Source: Paraphysoderma sedebokerense (Eukaryota; Blastocladiomycota; Physodermatomycetes; Physodermatales; Physodermataceae). Taken from it: DNA of 64,000 bases. The stretch is taken from contig JAHLJZ010000008.1 of NCBI GenBank assembly GCA_025602915.1, positions 1 to 64,000 of the forward strand. The letters run 5' to 3'. The first letter of the stretch is position 1. Every line of letters starts with the position of its first letter. Positions 58,889-64,000 of the stretch are shown one piece after another. The translations under genes and the position numbers were made by a program. The notes beneath the pieces are model-generated. The model was given only the letters and a program-made list of their open reading frames with translations, was not told the DNA's origin and did no database searches.

Positions 58889-60860
58889 ATGTCCATTATT
58901 GAAGAGCAATATAGAAACTATAGCGTCGCGGCCATCTTGTGGAATGTATACATTATTTCAACGACCGGTCTGTTTCTTGCGCAGCGTAGAAACGATGTCA
59001 TTCGAAAGAGAAGTATCAGTTGCTGCATGCTTCAAGTCATATGTGGTATTGCGACATCAAACTCTTGGCTGGCGAGGGTCAACTTGTAAGTTATAAACCT
59101 TGTCTAGCAAGCTGTCAGACTTTAGGAGACTACGGTCGACGGGTGTCCGGTTAGCCATGTTGGCCGACGAGGTGCCTTCCGGCGGTTCTGACTTCTGAGT
59201 ATGACGATGCCTGTCGTCGCGAGCACTGACGTTAACATCTATATCACAGCTGGCCAGTTATCACCACTCACTACCCTTGGATTATGATTATGATTATCAA
59301 TTATACGGTAATTTTGACTCTTACTTCGGCGCAAATTCCACTATTTATACCTGCTCTCCCTCAGTTCAATCTCAACTGGATGTTGAGTTATTTCCTCAGA
59401 ACAATCATATTATTGAACGATTACTATACAAACAGAATCGGAAGTATTTTGCAGAGAAAAAGCGATATTGAAAACGTTGATGAATTGTTACGGCAACTTC
59501 AACCGGTAAAGTAGAGTAAATTCTCGTGGGGTTTCCATTAACGTTTTTAACTATTCGCCTTTAGTCGCGAGCCGAACTCATTATTTTCAATATTCAGAAA
59601 CGCTTCTTCAATGAGGATTCGCAGATTGATTCAGAAAAAGAATATCTGAAATACGACAGAGGAAGAATCCTTGAAAATCGAATAGGAATTAAGAGGAATA
59701 TTGGATTGCGCCAAGTATTAAAATGTACCGCTGTAGTAACAGCAGTTGAAGTTGTTCTGTTCTTGATTGTCATGGGTTATAGTGGAGGGTTTTCACCTAA
59801 CGCTATTGATCCATTCTTCTCTGCGGGTGGCAAAGAATGGATGGTTTGTCATTCGACTTCCTAATTACCCATGTGGTACCCTAAGAAATACTGAGTTTAA
59901 TCTTTTATCTTAACCTTTTATGCCACTTCATATATCAATTACAGCCCATTTATGCATTTGTGGTTTTGTACCTAATCGCTGCTGCATACTTTCTATATCT
60001 ACTCAGAAATGTAAGTTCGAAAGTTTTTAATACTTAGATCAGTTACTTACACACACCTTAGATCCGCGACTCCATTTATATGAAACTCGAGCAAATTCTC
60101 GCTATCAGCGCGTTCTATCCCCTGTTCTTCCTGTTCATCGTTACATATTTCGTCCGTCCTGTTGCAAGCGTATTCTGGTTCGGCCATAACTTTTGGCTAT
60201 TCATTTTGCTTTTCATTACACACACTATCTCCATTGCCTGTCCTGCGCTTTACGCTCTCTTGCGTCAACGTGGTAGTGATCAGAAAATGATTTTGATTGC
60301 CCACAATATGGATTCTTTCCTTAGAGTTCTGAACAACAAGGATTTATTTCAAAAATTCAAACATATTCTTGCGGAGGACTTCTCTATTGGTAAATTTCTG
60401 GTTTTATATCCTAGTGTACTCCGGAGTTCTATCTTATATGAATCCTTTCCTTAGAAAATGCTTTATTTTGGGAAGAATACAACGCTTTAATTCCAAGCAA
60501 CTCCAGCAAAACGACTCATACCATTTTGGATGCAGATGCAGCTCGTAGACAGGTTCAATATATAGTTAATACATTCATCCTCCCTGGATCACCGCATGAG
60601 TTAAATCTAAGTGCGAGAACCCGAAAAGCAATAGTGCAACAAGCGACGAAGAATAATTATAATACCGATATTTTGGAGCCTGCTAAGAACGAAGTAATTC
60701 AATTAATGGTTCGTAAATTCTTGAAAACTCACTCTACGGATTGGCTTAGTGGCTGACATTAGACTCAAAGTATCAAAATAGCTATCCGCGTTTGGTGCGA
60801 CGAATGTCAATCAGTGTGTCGTCTGCACAGGCCTCCACTCATACATCACAGGCGCCATGA
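58889..60860 (+). CDS. 7TM-RGS receptor, gene F (subtype III)
   Basis: The start at 58889 (MSIIEEQYRNYSVAAILW) matches the family's short N-terminus; stop at 60858-60860. TM1/TM2 flank RRNDVIRKRS. The TM3 exon is WPVITTHYPWIMIMIINY, then FNLNWMLSYFLRTIILLNDY. The loop exon (SRAELIIFNIQKRFF) leads to TM4 and GYSGGFSPNAIDP; TM5 is IYAFVVLYLIAAAYFLYLLR; TM6-TM7 are at 60063-60280. The RGS domain has MDSFLRVLNNKDLFQKF, ENALFWEEYNALIP, GSPHELNLSARTRK, ILEPAKNEVIQLM and YQNSYPRLVRRMS, with a Ser/Thr-rich tail. ENALFWEEY is closest to the canonical EN-x-x-FW of active RGS proteins. It pairs with gene G. Confidence 0.9.
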
Positions 60861-61420
60861 GGAAAAACATAGTGCATTTCATGCAAAAGAAAGTCGCCGT
60901 TAGCCAGAGGATTCTTTATTTGTATATTTAAATTGTGAAGTAAATAATGAAATTAAAATTTGCTGGTGAATGTTGGAATTGTTCGATCATTATTCCAGTA
61001 TTTTTTTTATAGAGATTTTGTTTAAGAAGTGTAACAACAAGAATAAAGTAGTGCTTAAGAGCTTTCTAAATCTCAGAAACGTTGATTTTAATAGTATCGC
61101 AAAATCGAATTATGGCCGAAGGTGACCAATTGTGAAACGTCATTAGTCGTAGGTATGAGTCGATGAATGGAAGTGAAATACCAACAACCGACCTGAGTAA
61201 TTCATTGGGACGTGATTCTTGAAGCATTGTAAAAACCCGAGCTCTCGAGTCTCGACCTCAAAAATGAGAAGCGAAATCATAACTTGGTGTCAAGCACGAC
61301 AGTCCCAGACATCACTTTACAAGATGTCACAAAACCATTTTTTTTCCGGTTTCGCAGGAAGTTTCACATCGAAATATTATCGCCAGGGGAGTTACATGCT
61401 GAATTTATCTCAACTTAAAA
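60861..61420. other. Spacer between genes F and G
   Basis: About 560 bp of A/T-rich sequence. A 69-codon frame (61219-61428) has no recognisable content. It should hold the promoter of gene G. Confidence 0.4.
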
Positions 61421-63326
61421 ATGTCTAGTGACAGTGGTCAATACGAAGCTTACACTGTCGTGGCCGCCATATGGAATATTTATGTCGTTATCACGACTGT
61501 CCTTTTCTTGGCACAAAACAGAAAAGACTTCATCAGAAAACGTAACATAAGTTGCTGCATGTTGCAAGTCATTTCCGGAATTGCAATGGGAAATTCATGC
61601 CTGGCGAGAATGAATTTGTAAGTTGCCATTTTGCGTTGCCATTCGCATTAATTGGCTAGATGAAATTAACTCGCCAACAAAGCTGGCCGGTCATTGCTTC
61701 AAATTTTCCTTGGTTACTTATCGTGATAATAAAGTAAGTGTTCATCCACTGTTTCATTTATACAAATTATATTTCTTATTGTCTCTTTTTTTTAGCTACA
61801 CGGTGATTAATATTTCATACAACTTGTGCTGTTATTTTGTTATTGACAGGTGATTCTGAATTAGATGTTTTTTAACTGGATGCTGTCGTACTTTCTACGC
61901 ACAATCATTTTATTGAATGACTGGTACACAAACCGTATTGGAAGTATAATACAAAGAAAAATGGATTTAGACAAAGTGGAAGAGCTTGTGGAGCAGCTTA
62001 AACCGGTAACTTAGGATAACATTTTACAATGTGTCATTCAAATTTAATGACTTGTCACTTTTACTTCTTGCCAGTCTCGCGCAGAATTGCTACTACTTAA
62101 TTTTCAAAAGAAATTATCAGTGGAAGATACCAACTTACCTTCCGAAAATGCTTACTTAAAATACGATAGAGCTCGAATTTTGGAAATCCGACTTGGTGTC
62201 AAGAGAGGGATCGGTAGTCGCCAAGTGTTGAAGTGCCTAGGCGTGTTTGCGTGCTTCGAAGTAGTGTTGATTTTAATAGTTCTAGCATACAGCGGTGGAT
62301 TCACAAGCAAAGCCTTCGACCCATCCATCTCACAAAATGGTAAAGACGGTTTGGTAGGTTTGAAGCCCTAATCTCCAATTGCCCTAATTCGTTTTGCTGA
62401 CTTTGTTGATGATCTCGCAGCCTGTTGTCGTCTTCGTGGTGTTGTTTCTTCTAGCAGATGGGTACTTTCTCTATCTTATGCGAAATGTAATTATTATAGC
62501 AGAAATTTCCTTTTTTTTACTTGGTAACATTAATACTTTCCGTCACTCAACAGATTCATGACTCTATTTATATGAAACTCGAACAAACGACCGCATTGAT
62601 GTTATTTTATCCAATCTTCGCCATCTTCCTGGCTTCATATGCACTGAAGCCTTGGTTCGGCCACGTAATATTCATCATTGCTTTAATAACTATTAATCAT
62701 ACTGTTTCAATCACAATTCCGGCACTATACGCTTTCTTTCGTGGAGGACATGAGAATATTCATGTTGAACAAAGCATGGAGTCGTTTCAGCGGGTTTTGA
62801 ATGATCGTGATATGTTCCAACGATTTAAAATTATATTGGCTGAAGATTTTTCAATTGGTAATCATCTTATTTTCGTACTTCTAGAAGTTCCAATATATTA
62901 ACCCAGTTCTCTTTTGTTTTCAATAGAAAATGCAATGTTCTTGGAGGAGTACAATACTCTTGCTCCCAACAGTACAAGCAAGACCACACAGACAATTCTA
63001 GATGCAGAAAGCACAAAGAAGCATATTGAGTACATAGTTAATAATTTCATTATTAGTGGATCACCATATGAGTTGAACCTAAGTTCGAAAACGCGAAAAT
63101 CGATCATAAGTGAAGCAAAGAAGGATAACTACACAATTGAAATCTTGGAACCTGCTAAGAACGAGGTCACTCAACTAATGGTTTGTTTTATAGATTTATA
63201 AAAAAAAATATACGTTTCGACTAAACATCTTTTCTTATCTAGTATTTGAATAGCTTCCCGCGCTTCATCAGACGGATGTCGGTTACGAGTTCAGTTACTG
63301 GAACCAAGACGTCAACTGTTCATTAG
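61421..63326 (+). CDS. 7TM-RGS receptor, gene G (subtype III)
   Basis: Start at 61421 (MSSDSGQYEAYTVVAAIW); stop at 63324-63326. Exons follow the order of F: NRKDFIRKRN between TM1 and TM2; WPVIASNFPWLLIVII; MFFNWMLSYFLRTIILLND; SRAELLLLNFQKKL to TM4 (AYSGGFTSKAFDP); FVVLFLLADGYFLYLMRN; TM6-TM7 (shorter here, KPWFGHVIFIIAL) with MESFQRVLNDRDMFQRF; ENAMFLEEYNTLAP with GSPYELNLSSKTRK; the last exon YLNSFPRFIRRMS and a Ser/Thr tail. TM6 to TM7 is about eight residues shorter than in F (the VRPVASVFW segment is mostly missing), which may alter the outer loop. Otherwise intact. Confidence 0.89.
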
Positions 63327-63658
63327 TGTATTACCGACCACATGTTCAATGGCCGACATTTCGCAGTGGTTTTGCAGATAATATAAAGTATATGTTAAAA
63401 GGTTTATTTTTTAGTTTATTTTATAATAAATATGAATAAGTTTGCTCAAATTTGGTTCTGATCAATTAAGTGAATGACACTTAACGTCGCCACAAATTAT
63501 GAACTGCCCCGTGGGGCTGTTCAGCCCCTGTAGCTCTGAGCCAATGTGTAATCGTGTGTACCAATCCAGAAGAATTTTCACGGTTTTCGCATTTAACCTC
63601 ATTCTTTTATCGCCCAAAATTTCAGTTGTATTTGCAAAATAGGTTATCGAAACGAATT
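63327..63658. other. Spacer between genes G and H
   Basis: About 330 bp of A/T-rich sequence with no supported feature; it should contain the promoter of gene H. Confidence 0.4.
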
Positions 63659-64000
63659 ATGGACGGTGACCAGCAACTTTTCAATTATAGAATTGCTGCA
63701 TCCCTTTGGAATGTCTACATGCTTTCGACAACGTGTTTCTTTTTTTATATGCGCAAAAATGATTTTATTCGAAAACGAAATATAACGGCGTGTGTAATAC
63801 AGGCAATGTTGTCAATAGTGAATGGAAATTTATGGCTAGCGAAAATGAACGGGGCGTATGTGGACAATCTTATTTCATACAGAAGAACTATATCTAACTT
63901 TACTCCTAAAAAGTTGGCCTGTGGTATTTTACAGCGTCCCGTGGATATTGGCGATGATTGTTAACCATTTTGTAAGTTTAGAAAGGGGAGCTAATCATTG
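63659..64000 (+). CDS. 7TM-RGS receptor, gene H (5' part only)
   Basis: The start at 63659 (MDGDQQLFNYRIAASLW) opens exon 1 with TM1 (LWNVYMLSTTCFFFYM), MRKNDFIRKRN, and TM2 (TACVIQAMLSIVNGNLWLAK). An intron begins near 63850 (donor GTATGTG). Exon 2 (TM3) starts within about 63930-63940; after splicing it reads like RPVDIGDDC or, in the family frame, WPVILAMI-type hydrophobic sequence before the donor GTAAGTT at 63973. The remainder, including the RGS domain, is beyond the window. Sequence features are intermediate between subtypes I and III, so it may be a fourth subtype. Confidence 0.75.

Overview
The window looks like a gene-dense nuclear chromosome segment from a fungus, probably an early-diverging (zoosporic or zygomycete-type) lineage. 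The reasons are many short GT-AG introns (about 45-100 nt), RNA polymerase III tRNA genes with T-tract ends, a fungal-style 7TM-RGS receptor family, and repair genes such as DDB2 and an XRCC3-like Rad51 paralogue that budding yeasts lack. The lineage is inferred from gene content only; no rRNA or organelle marker is present.

Layout. 1-2.7 kb: the 5' part of a guanylate-binding-protein-like GTPase (minus), running off the left edge, with a near-identical 775-bp-period internal duplication. 4.2-6.0 kb: a guanine deaminase with an N-terminal signal peptide. 6.4-13.1 kb: three tandem 7TM-RGS genes (A, B, C; minus), followed by a 1,341-bp terminal-inverted-repeat element with a perfect 8-bp target duplication, then tRNA-Cys. 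15.6-24.3 kb: a conserved core of CLPTM1, a MOB-family kinase activator, ALG9 and an SDR oxidoreductase. 24.7-29.5 kb: a second tRNA-Cys in opposite orientation, two more 7TM-RGS genes (D, E; plus) and an intron-containing tRNA-Ala. The segments on the two sides of the core mirror each other.

29.8-57.9 kb is mostly housekeeping: XRCC3-like, the CAF-1 large subunit with an unusual C-terminal extension, RPB4, a secreted protein with ADP-ribosyltransferase-like motifs, a small two-exon unknown, a CTR copper transporter, SEC61 alpha, a WD40 protein, RVB2/reptin, a PPR protein, a novel secreted protein and DDB2. A decayed copy of one DDB2 exon follows it. 58.9-64 kb holds three more 7TM-RGS genes (F, G, H), the last cut by the right edge.

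The most striking feature is eight 7TM-RGS genes in 64 kb. Each predicts seven membrane segments followed by an intact-looking RGS domain, split over about eight exons at conserved positions. They fall into at least three sequence subtypes (B/C/D, A/E, F/G, with H apart). They look like an expanding receptor family in which the sensor and the G-protein off-switch are one polypeptide. Exon boundaries given here come from reading frame continuity and splice signals by eye; single-base errors are possible.
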